A stretch of DNA of 64,000 nucleotides, from assembly GCA_903919145.1 (NCBI GenBank), contig CAIXGW010000251.1, positions 1-64,000 of the forward strand, written 5' to 3'. The position numbers and the translations under genes are program-made. Each line of letters starts with the position of its first letter. Position 1 is the first letter of the stretch. The notes beneath the pieces were generated by a model. It had not been told where the DNA came from, searched no databases, and saw only the letters and a list, made by a program, of their open reading frames with translations. This document shows, in pieces, positions 1 to 9,032 of this stretch. Source of the DNA: an uncultured Myxococcales bacterium. Its GTDB lineage: Bacteria > Myxococcota_A > UBA9042.

Positions 1-292
1 GCTGTTGCTGCAGTCGGCGGCCAGGTCGCAGCCGCCGTTGTTGGTCAGGCACTCGTCCACGTCGCTGCAGGTCTTGCCGTCGCCGCTGTAACCAGGCTTA
101 CAGGAACAGCTAAAGCTGCCGGCGCTGTTGCTGCAGTCGGCGGCCAGGTCGCAGCCGCCGTTGTTGGTCAGGCACTCGTCCACGTCGCTGCAGGTCTTGC
201 CGTCGCCGCTGTAACCAGGCTTACAGGCACAGCTAAAGCTGCCGGCGCTGTTGCTGCAGTCGGCGGCCAGGTCGCAACCGGCGCTGCCGTCG
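1..292 (-). repeat. 123-bp tandem repeat encoding EGF-like modules
   Basis: The same sequence recurs at 1, 124 and 247, a period of 123 bp or 41 codons. The first two units differ at about one base, while the third diverges towards its far end. Each unit encodes one calcium-binding EGF-like domain. The array continues past the left edge, so its copy number is unknown. Near-identity suggests recent expansion or gene conversion. Confidence 0.85.
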
Positions 293-1551
293 GCGCATTC
301 ATCCACGTCGCTGCAGGTTTTGCCGTCGCCAACAAAGCCCGTTTTGCACGCGCAGCTGGGCAGCGCGCTGCCGTTGTTGCTGCACAAGCCATTGGCTGCG
401 CAGGGGTTGGCGGTGGCGCAGATGTCGACGTCGCCGATGCTGGCGGTAGCGCTGCTGGCCGTTGCCACCGCGGCACCGTCGCCGCTCTCTAGGCTGCAGT
501 GCAGCTGGTCGCCGGCCTTGATCAGCCCTCCGGCCGCGGTCTTGGCGGTCGCCACGTCCAACGTCGCCGAGGCCGCGTCGGGAAGGGCCACGCCATTGAG
601 AAACCATGTGAATTTGCTTATTAGTGCATCACCATCGGCATCGGTGGCGGCGGTGGCCAGGTCGCAGGTCACCACCGTGGTCAAGTAGACCGAGGTGGGC
701 GCCAGGGCCAATTCCGCGGCTTGGGGCGCGCTGTTGGCGATGATCACGCTGGCGGTACCGCTCTTGCCGGTCGCGTAGGGGTCTTTGGCAGTGGCGGTGG
801 CTGTCCACAGCTCGCCCTTTTTGGCAAGCCCTGCAGGCACTTCGGCGCTGGAGGCTGCCGGCGCGCCGTCGCGAGTCCACGCCCAGCTGTAGGTCAGCGC
901 AGAGGGTTTGCGGTCCGGATCGCTGGCATCCTGGCTCACGCTGGCCACCAGCTTGTCGGCTGTGGTCGGCTTGAGCGGCGCGATCACCACCACCGGCGCG
1001 CCAGGTGCCGTGTTCACCAGGCCCGTGACGCCGGCGCTGGCCTCGTTGTTGTTGTCGTCGGCCACCTTGGCCAACAGCGTCAGCGGACCGGCCGGCAGAT
1101 TCTTGGCCACGCAAGAGAACTTGCCGTCCGCGCCAGCCAGGCCTTTGCACACCTCGGTCGCGCCGTTGAACACGGCGACTTGCATCGAGTCGGGCTTGGT
1201 GACGTCATCGCCCACTTGGACCTGCACCCCCAAGGTGTCGCCGATGTTGATGACAAATTCCGGCTTGGGCTCGACAATTTGCAGCGTCGGCGGGATGTTG
1301 TCGATCGCCACCTCGGCGAGATCCGCCGTGACGTCGGGGGCGACGGTGTCCATGCCTCCGTCTGGCTGGCTGTCTCCCAAGCCGTCAAGGCCCGCAGAAT
1401 CGCCAAGGGGCGCGTCGCTGCTGGCGGTCTGGGCAGCGTCGTAGACGCTGTCGCCGCAGCTGCTTAGCGCGATCAGGGCGGCAAGGGCGGCGGCGGCCCC
1501 GCCAAAGGCGCGGCGCAGGCGGCGGTCAGTTGGGCGTTCAATCTTGATCAT
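1..1551 (-). CDS. Secreted lipoprotein with Ig-like and EGF-like repeats, 3' end outside window
   Basis: The frame is open from an ATG at 1549-1551 to the left edge, so 517 codons are visible and the C terminus is missing. An AGGA ribosome-binding site lies just upstream of the ATG. An arginine-rich n-region and a hydrophobic segment end in LSSC with Cys32, a good lipobox. An Asp/Ser/Gly-rich spacer of about 50 residues follows, then about 300 residues that look like two or three Ig- or cadherin-like beta domains. From about residue 374 there is an EGF-like module and then tandem calcium-binding EGF-like modules of 41 residues (DVDEC, GSFSC, GYSGDGKTC). It is probably a surface-exposed, calcium-stabilised adhesion or matrix protein; that function is inference from domain type. 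It is divergent from the lipoprotein gene at 1824. Confidence 0.8.
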   Translation of the reverse strand, partial: MIKIERPTDRRLRRAFGGAAAALAALIALSSCGDSVYDAAQTASSDAPLGDSAGLDGLGDSQPDGGMDTVAPDVTADLAEVAIDNIPPTLQIVEPKPEFVINIGDTLGVQVQVGDDVTKPDSMQVAVFNGATEVCKGLAGADGKFSCVAKNLPAGPLTLLAKVADDNNNEASAGVTGLVNTAPGAPVVVIAPLKPTTADKLVASVSQDASDPDRKPSALTYSWAWTRDGAPAASSAEVPAGLAKKGELWTATATAKDPYATGKSGTASVIIANSAPQAAELALAPTSVYLTTVVTCDLATAATDADGDALISKFTWFLNGVALPDAASATLDVATAKTAAGGLIKAGDQLHCSLESGDGAAVATASSATASIGDVDICATANPCAANGLCSNNGSALPSCACKTGFVGDGKTCSDVDECADGSAGCDLAADCSNSAGSFSCACKPGYSGDGKTCSDVDECLTNNGGCDLAADCSNSAGSFSCSCKPGYSGDGKTCSDVDECLTNNGGCDLAADCSNS

Positions 1552-1762
1552 GGTTCCTCGGAATGGGGTAGGCGACAGCGCTACAGCATAGCGATTCCAC
1601 CGCCGCGCTGCCACGCGTTCTATTGCCTGCGCTTCGCCGCCGCGCCGCCGCGCCCCGGTGCAGCCGGCCTCAGCCAGCCCGCCAGTGCGCCGGCCGCGGC
1701 GTGCTGCACCGGCCAAGCCCCCTGCAATTGCATCGGCTTCGTCACAGCTGCGCCACAGTCAC

Positions 1763-1791
1763 TTGACCTGCGCCGCCAAGGCGACTATGCC
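1763..1791 (+). promoter_or_regulatory. Candidate sigma70-type promoter for the lipoprotein at 1824
   Basis: TTGACC at 1763-1768 and TATGCC at 1786-1791 are separated by 17 bp. The -10 box lies about 32 bp upstream of the ATG at 1824, giving a short leader. This is motif matching only. Confidence 0.5.
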
Positions 1792-1823
1792 AATGGTGCG
1801 CCGCCGCGCCTGTGGAATTTGCT

Positions 1824-4800
1824 ATGCGCCCGTTGCCCCGCTCCTTTCCCCACCGCCTCGGCCTGCCTCTGCCCAGGCCGTCTTGGCCGCTGCTGATGGC
1901 GATTTGGCTGGTGGTGGGCTGCGCGGAGCCGGCCAGCTCTACCACCGCCCCTGCCGGGGACGCCGCAGCGGATTCAGTCTTCCGCCTCCAAGACCTGCCA
2001 AGTGACGGCGTGCCAGAGGATTCCGGCCAATTGGCGGACACCGCCGCGCCAGACGCGCCCCTTGGCGACGGCGCCGCCGGCGATAATTCTGGAGAGACAG
2101 CCCCTTTGGACGGTCAGGATGCAGCCGATAGCGCCAAAGATCAGGTGGCAGCCTGCCCCGCCGGACCGGGTTGCGCGTGCAGCGGCCCGCAGGACTGCGA
2201 CCTGCCGCTGTGCCTGGAGACTCCAGACGGCAAATTCTGCGCCAAGCCGTGCGTTTCCACCTGTTCAGAGGGTTTTACCTGCAGTCAGGTCGGCAGCGGC
2301 GGCGACCCCCTCAGCGTGTGCGTACCCAAGTACGGCTGGCGCTGCGACCCCTGCACCGCCTCTAGCCAATGCGCCGCCCCTGGCCACCCTGGCGCCCAGT
2401 GCGTCCGCTACGGCGACGCGGGCAGCTTCTGCGGCAACGCCTGCCAGGCCGATGGCGACTGTGGCAGCGGATTCATCTGCTCTACCGCCGAATTGGCCCA
2501 GGGAGGCACCGCCAAGCAGTGTGTGGCCAGCGGCAGCGGCGGCAAGCCCGGGGTTTGCCCGTGCTCGGTGCGGGCGGTGAGCCTGGGCCTCTCTACCTCC
2601 TGCGCCACGGACTATGGCAACAACGCTGTGTGCAAAGGCAATCGCAGCTGCAAGCAGGCCGGCAGCGCCGGAGCCAGCCCGTGCGACGCGCCGACGCCGG
2701 CCACGGAGACCTGCAACGGCGGCGACGACGACTGCGACGGCAAGACCGACGAAGCCACCTGCGACGACGCCAACCCTTGTACGACGGACAGTTGCGAGCC
2801 CAAGGGCGGCGGCTGCGCCCACAATTCCGCAGAGAGCCTGGTGTGCGACGACGGCAACCCCTGCACCGCCGGCGACGTGTGCAAGGCCAGCCAGTGTGCC
2901 GCCGGCCCCAACATCTGCGACTGCCAGACCACCGGCGACTGCGCCAAGCAAGACGACGCCAACCTGTGCAACGGCCAATTAATATGTGATACCAAGGCAT
3001 TTCCGCACAAGTGCAAGATCGAGCCCACCAGCGTGGTGGTGTGCGACGCGGCGGCCGACACCAGCTGCGCCAAAGCCTCTTGCGACCCCAAGACTGGCCA
3101 GTGCGCCGCCCTGCCCGTCGCCGACGGCAGCCTGTGCGAAGACGGCGGGCCGTGCACGGTGGCAGACGTCTGCAAGGCCGGCCAATGCACCGCGGGCACC
3201 GACATCTGCGCCTGCCAAAAGACCAGCGACTGCGCGAGCAAAGAGGACGGCAACCTGTGCAACGGCACGCTGTTTTGCGACGTGACCAGCCTGCCGTACA
3301 CCTGCAAAGTTGACCCCAAGACCGTGGTCAATTGCAGCCCCAGCGGCGACACCACCTGCGCCAAGAACAGCTGCAGTGCCAGCTCCGGCAAATGCGCGCT
3401 CGCGCCGGTGGCCGACGGCAGCCTGTGCGAAGACGGCGGGTCCTGCACCGTGGCAGACGTCTGCAAGGCCGGCCAGTGCACCGCGGGCACCGACATCTGC
3501 GGCTGCCAAAAAACCAGCGACTGCGCGAGCAAAGAAGACGGCGACCTGTGCAACGGCACGCTGTTTTGCGACGTAGCCAGCCTGCCCTACGCCTGCAAAG
3601 TCGACCCCAAGACCGTGGTGATTTGCAGCCCCAGCGGCGACAGCTCTTGCGCCAAAAACAGCTGTGACGCCAAGACCGGCAGCTGCGCGCCCAAGGCGAC
3701 CGCCGATGGCACGCCCTGTAGCGACGGCAACGCCTGCACCGGCAGTGACGCCTGCAAGACGGGCAGCTGTGCCGGGTCTGCGCTGAACTGCAACGACAAC
3801 AACCCTTGCACCTCTGACAGTTGCAGCACCACTACCGGCTGCGTCTACGCCGCCAACAGCGACCCGTGCGACGACGGCAACGCCTGCACCACCACCGATA
3901 CCTGCGTGGCCAAGCAGTGCAAGGCCGGACCGCCGCCCAGCTGCAGCGACTTCAAGAAAAACGGCGGCGAGACCGGCCTGGACTGTGGCGGTGCGGGCAG
4001 CTGCGGCGCGGCGGCCTGCGGCCCGTGCCCAGGCGGAGAGGGCTGCAAGAGCAACGCCGACTGCGCCAGCCTGCTGTGTTCGCTGGGGAATTGCACCATC
4101 GCGAGCTGCAACGACATGGTCAAAAACGGCGACGAAGAACAGATCGACTGCGGTGGCAGCTGCAGCATGTGCCCGACCCTGCTGATGCTGGCCGGAGGCA
4201 GCCCTACCGTAACTGGTCAGCTGGCCAAGGGCGGCACCTGGAAGACCGCGACCTTTGCGGTACCCACCGTGGACGACGTAGCCCTTGCCCCTGCGCTTTT
4301 CGCCAACAAGGCCCTGGGAGTGTTGCGCTTTACCCAGATCGGCGCCCTGAGCGACAAGGTCCTGCACACCCTGCAGTGGTCGAGCCAGGGCTGGCAAGCG
4401 CCGACGTCTCTTGGTGCGACCGTGACGGCCCGCTCAGGCCCGCGGGCGGTGCTGGTGGGCAATCAGGTGCTGGTGGCCTACCACGGCGAAGACTATGGCT
4501 TCTACACCGCGGGCTGGAATGGCTCGGCCTGGAGCGCGCCGGCGCTGATCGGCAGCCCCAAGAGCTATGGCCCCAGCGCGCCGGCTCTGGTCTCCCTGGG
4601 CGCCAGTGCCCTGTTGGCCTATGTGGATGGCGCCGCCGCCAACCAGATGGCTGGGCGGGTCTACAGCGGCTCGGTGTGGAGCGCCGCCGTCCACGGTGGC
4701 AGCTGGGCAGACTTCAACTTGGGCCCCGCGCTGGTGGCCACGGGCAATCCCGGCGAGGCAATGGTCGTCGCCGTCAAGCCGGGAGGCCAGATCGCCGCCC

Positions 4801-5162
4801 AGCTCTGGAGCGGCACCGCCTGGAAGACCCCGGCCGATGTGCCCGCGGCGTTCAGCAACCTGCGGGTGGCCCTGACCCGGGCCAATGGCAAGATTCACTT
4901 GGCGTTTCAAGGGCAGAACGGCAAGCTCTACTACGCAAGCTGGATCAGCGGCACCTGGTCCAGCCCAGCGGAAGTGGGCAGCCCGGCGGCGGTGACCAAG
5001 GCGACCCCGGCGCTGGCCAAAGGCCTGAACGGCGAGGTGGAGCTAGCGTGGGTCGACAACGCGGGCACGGTCTGGCACAGCAGCCGCCAGGGAACGGCGT
5101 GGAGTGCGCCAGTTCAGGTCGCCACCGGCGCCTTGACCGTCAGCTTGCTGCAGATTCCCTAA
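1824..5162 (+). CDS. Cysteine-rich lipoprotein with CTDC-like repeats and C-terminal beta-propeller-like domain
   Basis: This 1,112-residue secreted protein starts at the ATG at 1824 with GTGGA upstream; a GTG at 1812 is an in-frame alternative. The signal peptide ends VVGC (Cys33). An Asp/Ala-rich spacer of about 80 residues follows, then a long cysteine-rich region with CDDGNPCT-type units resembling the Dictyostelium CTDC repeat. It includes one CNGGDDDCDGKTDE motif of the type annotated as MopE-like metal binding, and three tandem 97-residue modules (2830-3702). The last 320 or so residues lack cysteines and contain repeated W-SAP-type blades resembling PLL/BNR-like beta-propellers that bind glycans in other proteins. 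A surface lectin or adhesin is plausible but not shown. It is monocistronic and convergent with the glycosyltransferase at 5300. Confidence 0.85.
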   Translation: MRPLPRSFPHRLGLPLPRPSWPLLMAIWLVVGCAEPASSTTAPAGDAAADSVFRLQDLPSDGVPEDSGQLADTAAPDAPLGDGAAGDNSGETAPLDGQDAADSAKDQVAACPAGPGCACSGPQDCDLPLCLETPDGKFCAKPCVSTCSEGFTCSQVGSGGDPLSVCVPKYGWRCDPCTASSQCAAPGHPGAQCVRYGDAGSFCGNACQADGDCGSGFICSTAELAQGGTAKQCVASGSGGKPGVCPCSVRAVSLGLSTSCATDYGNNAVCKGNRSCKQAGSAGASPCDAPTPATETCNGGDDDCDGKTDEATCDDANPCTTDSCEPKGGGCAHNSAESLVCDDGNPCTAGDVCKASQCAAGPNICDCQTTGDCAKQDDANLCNGQLICDTKAFPHKCKIEPTSVVVCDAAADTSCAKASCDPKTGQCAALPVADGSLCEDGGPCTVADVCKAGQCTAGTDICACQKTSDCASKEDGNLCNGTLFCDVTSLPYTCKVDPKTVVNCSPSGDTTCAKNSCSASSGKCALAPVADGSLCEDGGSCTVADVCKAGQCTAGTDICGCQKTSDCASKEDGDLCNGTLFCDVASLPYACKVDPKTVVICSPSGDSSCAKNSCDAKTGSCAPKATADGTPCSDGNACTGSDACKTGSCAGSALNCNDNNPCTSDSCSTTTGCVYAANSDPCDDGNACTTTDTCVAKQCKAGPPPSCSDFKKNGGETGLDCGGAGSCGAAACGPCPGGEGCKSNADCASLLCSLGNCTIASCNDMVKNGDEEQIDCGGSCSMCPTLLMLAGGSPTVTGQLAKGGTWKTATFAVPTVDDVALAPALFANKALGVLRFTQIGALSDKVLHTLQWSSQGWQAPTSLGATVTARSGPRAVLVGNQVLVAYHGEDYGFYTAGWNGSAWSAPALIGSPKSYGPSAPALVSLGASALLAYVDGAAANQMAGRVYSGSVWSAAVHGGSWADFNLGPALVATGNPGEAMVVAVKPGGQIAAQLWSGTAWKTPADVPAAFSNLRVALTRANGKIHLAFQGQNGKLYYASWISGTWSSPAEVGSPAAVTKATPALAKGLNGEVELAWVDNAGTVWHSSRQGTAWSAPVQVATGALTVSLLQIP
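2830..3702 (+). repeat. Three tandem 291-bp coding modules
   Basis: Matching positions at 3121, 3412 and 3703 give a period of 291 bp (97 codons), and a more diverged copy precedes 3121. The second and third units are nearly identical at DNA level. Each unit carries CEDGG or CDDGN, CNGTLFCD and TCAKNSC-type cysteine motifs. The array is inside the lipoprotein gene and keeps the frame. Confidence 0.75.
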
Positions 5163-5299
5163 TCCGAGGTCGGGGGATCGACACCACGGACACGCTAGGA
5201 CCCTCGCCTCGCTGGGCGGTTGGTCGAGCTCGGTGCTGTGGTCCCGGTGTGTCGCTCCACGTCCCTGGCGTGCGATCCCATTGCTGCAGCGCAATTCGG

Positions 5300-7615
5300 C
5301 TATTTCAGGTCGGGAGCGCCGGGCTGCGGCGGCTGGACCTTGGGCGCGGCGCGCTGATACACCGACAGCATCGGCACGCCGTCGATCGACGCCTGAAAGA
5401 CCGGCGCGCGGCTGCCGTACTCGCGCATGGCATCGACCTCAAAGTCGTCGTGGTCTTTCTGGTGGTGATAGAAGCCCATGGGCGTGCCCTCTGGCCCTGG
5501 GCTGTAGCGCAGGTCGCGGCGGAACCAGCCCTCTCTCTGATACATCAAGTAGGCCCACCACGCGCACTTGTGAAACCAGATGGCAGTGTTGGCGGGGGCG
5601 TGCTGGTTGACCCACTCCAGGCCCTCGCGGGTGGATCCGCCCCAAAACTGACGCTGCATGCCCACTTCGGCGGCGCCGACCACCCCGCCGACCAGCTCAT
5701 TGTAGTAGGCCGAGCCGTGCCGATAGGTGGCCGCGGTCGCCTGCGCCGCCGGGGCAATCAACAGCACCGCCAACACCCAGGCTCCCAGGCGCGCCAGCGG
5801 CCCCGGCTGAGGACGGCCAAGGATCGCATCCAGCTCTGAGGGCCCGGCTGCTGGCCCGAGCGCCAGGCGGCGCCACAGCGCTTGCACGCCGCGGGCGCCG
5901 ATCAGCAGCAAGAACGGAAACGCCGGCATCCAGTGCTTGGTCCCGCCAAAAATCGGCGTGCCGGGCATGGAGATGAGCGCCATTGGCCACAGCGCCGACA
6001 CCAGCATCAGCCGGTCCCAAGACCGCAGCTCAGCCGTGGTCCCGTCTTTGGCCGGCTGCTCGGCAAAAAGCCAGCTATCGCGCCGCTCTAGCGAGGTCAC
6101 TGGCAGGCGCAACCGCCGCCGCCGCAGCGGCCCGTAGACGGCCACCAGCCCTATGGCCACCGCCGCCAACAAAGTCAGCGGCCAGGTCAAGAGAGTCATC
6201 ACCCACGGAAACTCAGGCGGAAACGGCGGATTGGCCAGCACCTGGCCAAAGTAGACCTGCATGTAGTGGTCGTGGTGCAGGTGAAACTCGATCCAACGCA
6301 GCAGGTTGTCTAGCGTGTCGACCCACAGCAGCGGCCAGCCGGCCACCAGCAGCGCCGGGCCAAACGCCAGCATCGCCACAAAAACCCCTGGGACTGGCGG
6401 CAATTCCAAGCGCAGCCGCGGCGAGGCCACCGCCAGCAGCGCCAAGGCCACGCCGGCCACCGGGTGCAGCAGCGCGCCCAGGGCCAGGGAGGCGAGCGCC
6501 AGCAGCCCCAAAAGCACCACCTGGCGCTTGCCAAGGTCGATGTGCAGGGCGACCTTGCGCTCGGCCAGCGCGCTCCAGCCCCAGACCACCAGCAGCGGCA
6601 CCGGCAAGAACAGCGCATTGTGCTTGGCCAGCAGGGCCAAGCCCCAGACCACGGCGGCAATCCACACCCACGGCCGCGAGAACAGCGCGCGGTGCCAGGC
6701 CACGGCGGTCAGCATCAGCAGGGCGACAATGGTCGTGTCAAAAGTACACAAGTGGGCATGCCAGAACGGCTGCGGCAGCGCCAGGTAGCCCAGGGCCGCC
6801 AGCAGCGCAAAGGGCCGCTCTAGCCGCCCGTGGCCCATCGCCGTCAGCCGGCCGGCAAAGAACAGCCGGCCTGACAGGTAGATCAGCGCCACCAGCAGCC
6901 CGGCAAACACCGCCCCAGGAAAGCGCATCGCCGCAGACTCGCTGAGGATCTGCGCTCTTCTCTTCTCTGCCACCTCGCAGCCGGTGCGGCGCACGACCTT
7001 GCCATCGGCGTCGGGCCCAGCAGCCTGACAAACACTGCGCAGCTTCTTGAGGTCCACGGTGCCAGTCAGCCGGACCACCGCGCGCGACGGCAGCCGCTCT
7101 ACCACCTCGCCGACCGCCAGGTGGCGACCGCGCGGCGATGGATCCTCGCCCACCAGCTGCGGCTTGAGCAGCTCGACCGGTGCCCCAAGCTGATAGCCGT
7201 GCGCCGGCCCCAACCCGCCGATTTCCAGGTGCTTCAAGCCATCTTGTTCTGTGATGCCCTCTACTGGCCGCAGCTTGCGCCCCAGCAGCCGCCATGACCA
7301 GCCAAACAAGACCTTGTTGAGGGGGGGATGCTCTGCGTTGCCGCGCCAAGTATCGAGAATTCCCTGGCGGGTCAGGGCCTGGTGCCGGTCCTCTCCGCCC
7401 TTCTCGAGCTGGACAAACCAATCCTGGTAGCGCTCTGCGTACTCGAAGTAGAACGCCTCATCGCGCACAAACCCCATGTCATTGGTGGCCACCAGCAGCG
7501 CCACGCTGCCGATCCACAGGGCTAGCGCCACCAGCAAGTCGCCCAAGCGGCCGGGCGGCTGCTCAATCTCGCCGCGCACCGCGCCCGACACGTAGCCGGC
7601 GCGCTGCTGCACCAT
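5300..7615 (-). CDS. GT39-like polytopic membrane glycosyltransferase
   Basis: The predicted 771-residue integral membrane protein has about ten hydrophobic segments. The first extramembrane loop carries an acidic RDEAFY motif after TM1 and a later NAEHPPL motif, both typical of GT-C enzymes of the PMT/ArnT (GT39) type that use polyprenyl-phosphate sugars. The start at 7615 puts the ATG about 15 residues before TM1; the frame is open to 7747 but there is no better start, and no strong ribosome-binding site is seen. An extra hydrophilic stretch of about 120 residues lies between the first loop and TM2. It probably glycosylates lipids or proteins at the outer face of the inner membrane; donor and acceptor cannot be told from sequence. 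Confidence 0.75.
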   Translation of the reverse strand: MVQQRAGYVSGAVRGEIEQPPGRLGDLLVALALWIGSVALLVATNDMGFVRDEAFYFEYAERYQDWFVQLEKGGEDRHQALTRQGILDTWRGNAEHPPLNKVLFGWSWRLLGRKLRPVEGITEQDGLKHLEIGGLGPAHGYQLGAPVELLKPQLVGEDPSPRGRHLAVGEVVERLPSRAVVRLTGTVDLKKLRSVCQAAGPDADGKVVRRTGCEVAEKRRAQILSESAAMRFPGAVFAGLLVALIYLSGRLFFAGRLTAMGHGRLERPFALLAALGYLALPQPFWHAHLCTFDTTIVALLMLTAVAWHRALFSRPWVWIAAVVWGLALLAKHNALFLPVPLLVVWGWSALAERKVALHIDLGKRQVVLLGLLALASLALGALLHPVAGVALALLAVASPRLRLELPPVPGVFVAMLAFGPALLVAGWPLLWVDTLDNLLRWIEFHLHHDHYMQVYFGQVLANPPFPPEFPWVMTLLTWPLTLLAAVAIGLVAVYGPLRRRRLRLPVTSLERRDSWLFAEQPAKDGTTAELRSWDRLMLVSALWPMALISMPGTPIFGGTKHWMPAFPFLLLIGARGVQALWRRLALGPAAGPSELDAILGRPQPGPLARLGAWVLAVLLIAPAAQATAATYRHGSAYYNELVGGVVGAAEVGMQRQFWGGSTREGLEWVNQHAPANTAIWFHKCAWWAYLMYQREGWFRRDLRYSPGPEGTPMGFYHHQKDHDDFEVDAMREYGSRAPVFQASIDGVPMLSVYQRAAPKVQPPQPGAPDLK

Positions 7616-7913
7616 CGGAGCTTGAGGCTGGGCGGATTCGGCAGGCACGGCGGGCAGGTCCTTAAGGCAGGGCCACGGGAGGATCGCCGAGCGCGGCGGT
7701 GCGGTCAACTGGCGGGGCCCAGCAGCCTGTCGGAGAAACGCCAGCACCCACGGCCAACTTTACAAAACTATTGAATCGAGTGAGGCCTGCGACCGTGTCC
7801 TGGAGCGATCGTCCTGAGAGCGGCCAGACGGGCGCCCAAGAGAGGTTGGGGACCAAGCCAGCCAAGAGGATGCTGGCCACCAACACCTACCCCTCGGTGA
7901 TCACGGCGGCCCC
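7616..7913. other. Intergenic region without a gene
   Basis: This gap of about 300 bp separates the glycosyltransferase start from the end of the small lipoprotein, both on the minus strand. Short open frames here show no protein-like features. It is more AT-rich than its surroundings around 7755-7780 and contains one copy of a dispersed repeat at 7723-7777. Confidence 0.6.
7723..7777. repeat. Dispersed intergenic repeat, copy 1
   Basis: About 55 bp starting CAGCCTGTCGG align without gaps to 53882-53936, with 38 of 55 bases matching by eye. The longest shared blocks are TGTCGG, GAAACGCC and GGCCAACT, followed by ATTG near the end. Both copies lie between genes. No inverted partner arm was found at this copy. 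Confidence 0.5.
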
Positions 7914-8861
7914 TCAAGTCTCCACCACCACGGTGTGCAGCCCCACCAGCGCCCCACAAGCCGTGCGGCCCACCAACCACACATGGACCTGCGTCTTGCC
8001 AATGCGCAGCACCGTCCACTGCTGTGCCTGGTCCAACAGCGCGCCCTGAAGCATTTGCACATGGGTCAGGGGCATACCGCTGTTGGCCAAGCCTGTATAG
8101 AACTTCGCCGTCGTCCAAGAGGTATCCACAGCGGTCGCCGCCGGTTGCCCCAGCGCCTGCAACAGCTCGGGGGCCGTCACTTTGCCGGCGCCAGCGCCAC
8201 CGGGCAGGCTGAACAGGTCTACCGGCTGGTCCGACTCACTGGTGTAGAGCACGCCCTTGAGCTTGCCGCCGCTCTGCAGCGAGCCCACGGCCTTTTGCAG
8301 CTGGGCCAGCGCCTGGCTTGCCGCCACCGCGGGCGCCGCCGGACAGGCCGGAAGCTCGCAGATCCCCTTGATACAAGCAAGCTTGGCGTAGACCTGCTGG
8401 CCGGGCTTGCCGCCGTGGACCAGCAGGCGGTAGGTGCCCTGGCTTGAGGGCTGCAGCTGCAGCTGCGCTGCGCCCAGGCCGCTGGCCGTCTTGGCAGTGA
8501 TCCAGCGGGCGCCGCTTTGGCGCTGCAGCACCGCGTACAGGCTGACGTATTTGGCGTAGGTGCTGACGGCCACCGCAAACTGGCCGGTCGCGGCGACCTG
8601 GAACTGCCACTGCGCTGGCGCATTCGGCTTGAAGGTCTGGCCCGAAGTGGTGCCAAAGCTCAGCGGTGGGGCCTGTGGCGCGCTCAGGAACAGCTCGCCA
8701 TCGCCGTAGGGATCGACGGGTCCCTCGACCGGCTGGGGAGCGGGCGGATCGGGCTCTTGGGCCGCGCACCCGCCAAAGGCCAAGCTGGCGACAGCGAACA
8801 ACAGCAACAGCAGCGACTGGGCGCAGGTGCGCAAACTGGACAACACAGCGGCAACGGTCAT
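7914..8861 (-). CDS. Putative lipoprotein of unknown function
   Basis: The product is 315 residues. The ATG at 8861 is chosen over an upstream in-frame ATG because AAGGAG sits 8 bases before it. A leucine-rich signal segment ends in FGGC (Cys32), followed by a proline-rich spacer and then a beta-rich segment in which a GTYRLLVHGG stretch resembles pre-peptidase C-terminal or CARDB-like folds. A short CxxxxCELPAC cluster lies mid-protein and a mixed alpha/beta C-terminal half follows. No catalytic motif was recognised. It lies downstream of the E2 gene on the same strand but is separated by a strong hairpin, so it is probably a separate transcript. Confidence 0.65.
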   Translation of the reverse strand: MTVAAVLSSLRTCAQSLLLLLFAVASLAFGGCAAQEPDPPAPQPVEGPVDPYGDGELFLSAPQAPPLSFGTTSGQTFKPNAPAQWQFQVAATGQFAVAVSTYAKYVSLYAVLQRQSGARWITAKTASGLGAAQLQLQPSSQGTYRLLVHGGKPGQQVYAKLACIKGICELPACPAAPAVAASQALAQLQKAVGSLQSGGKLKGVLYTSESDQPVDLFSLPGGAGAGKVTAPELLQALGQPAATAVDTSWTTAKFYTGLANSGMPLTHVQMLQGALLDQAQQWTVLRIGKTQVHVWLVGRTACGALVGLHTVVVET

Positions 8862-8975
8862 GGCTCGACTCCTTGGCAACAGGTTGGTAGTCCGCATCAG
8901 GCGGACAACCAGACCTCTGCAAGCGCCGATCCAAGTTTTCAGGGTTCAAATTACGGGCTTTTCTTCTGCCCTTGG

Positions 8976-9022
8976 CGTCTCAGCACCGGTATCGTCAGAC
9001 CGCTGATACCGGCCGGGAGACG
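8976..9022 (-). terminator. Two-tier hairpin after the E2 gene
   Basis: An inner perfect stem CCGGTATC (8986-8993) pairs with GATACCGG (9005-9012), and an outer stem CGTCTC (8976-8981) pairs with GAGACG (9017-9022). It starts about 10 bases after the E2 stop codon. There is no clear U-run, so it may be an mRNA-stabilising or attenuating hairpin rather than a classical intrinsic terminator. Confidence 0.55.
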
Positions 9023-9032
9023 GGGCGCGCTC

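Noticed and set aside
1-292. Possible CRISPR array suggested by regular repeats
   Set aside because: The 123-bp units are contiguous coding repeats without unique spacers and preserve the reading frame.
2979-4397. 472-codon minus-strand frame
   Set aside because: Antisense shadow of the lipoprotein at 1824-5162, with Ala/Gly/Val runs and no domain.
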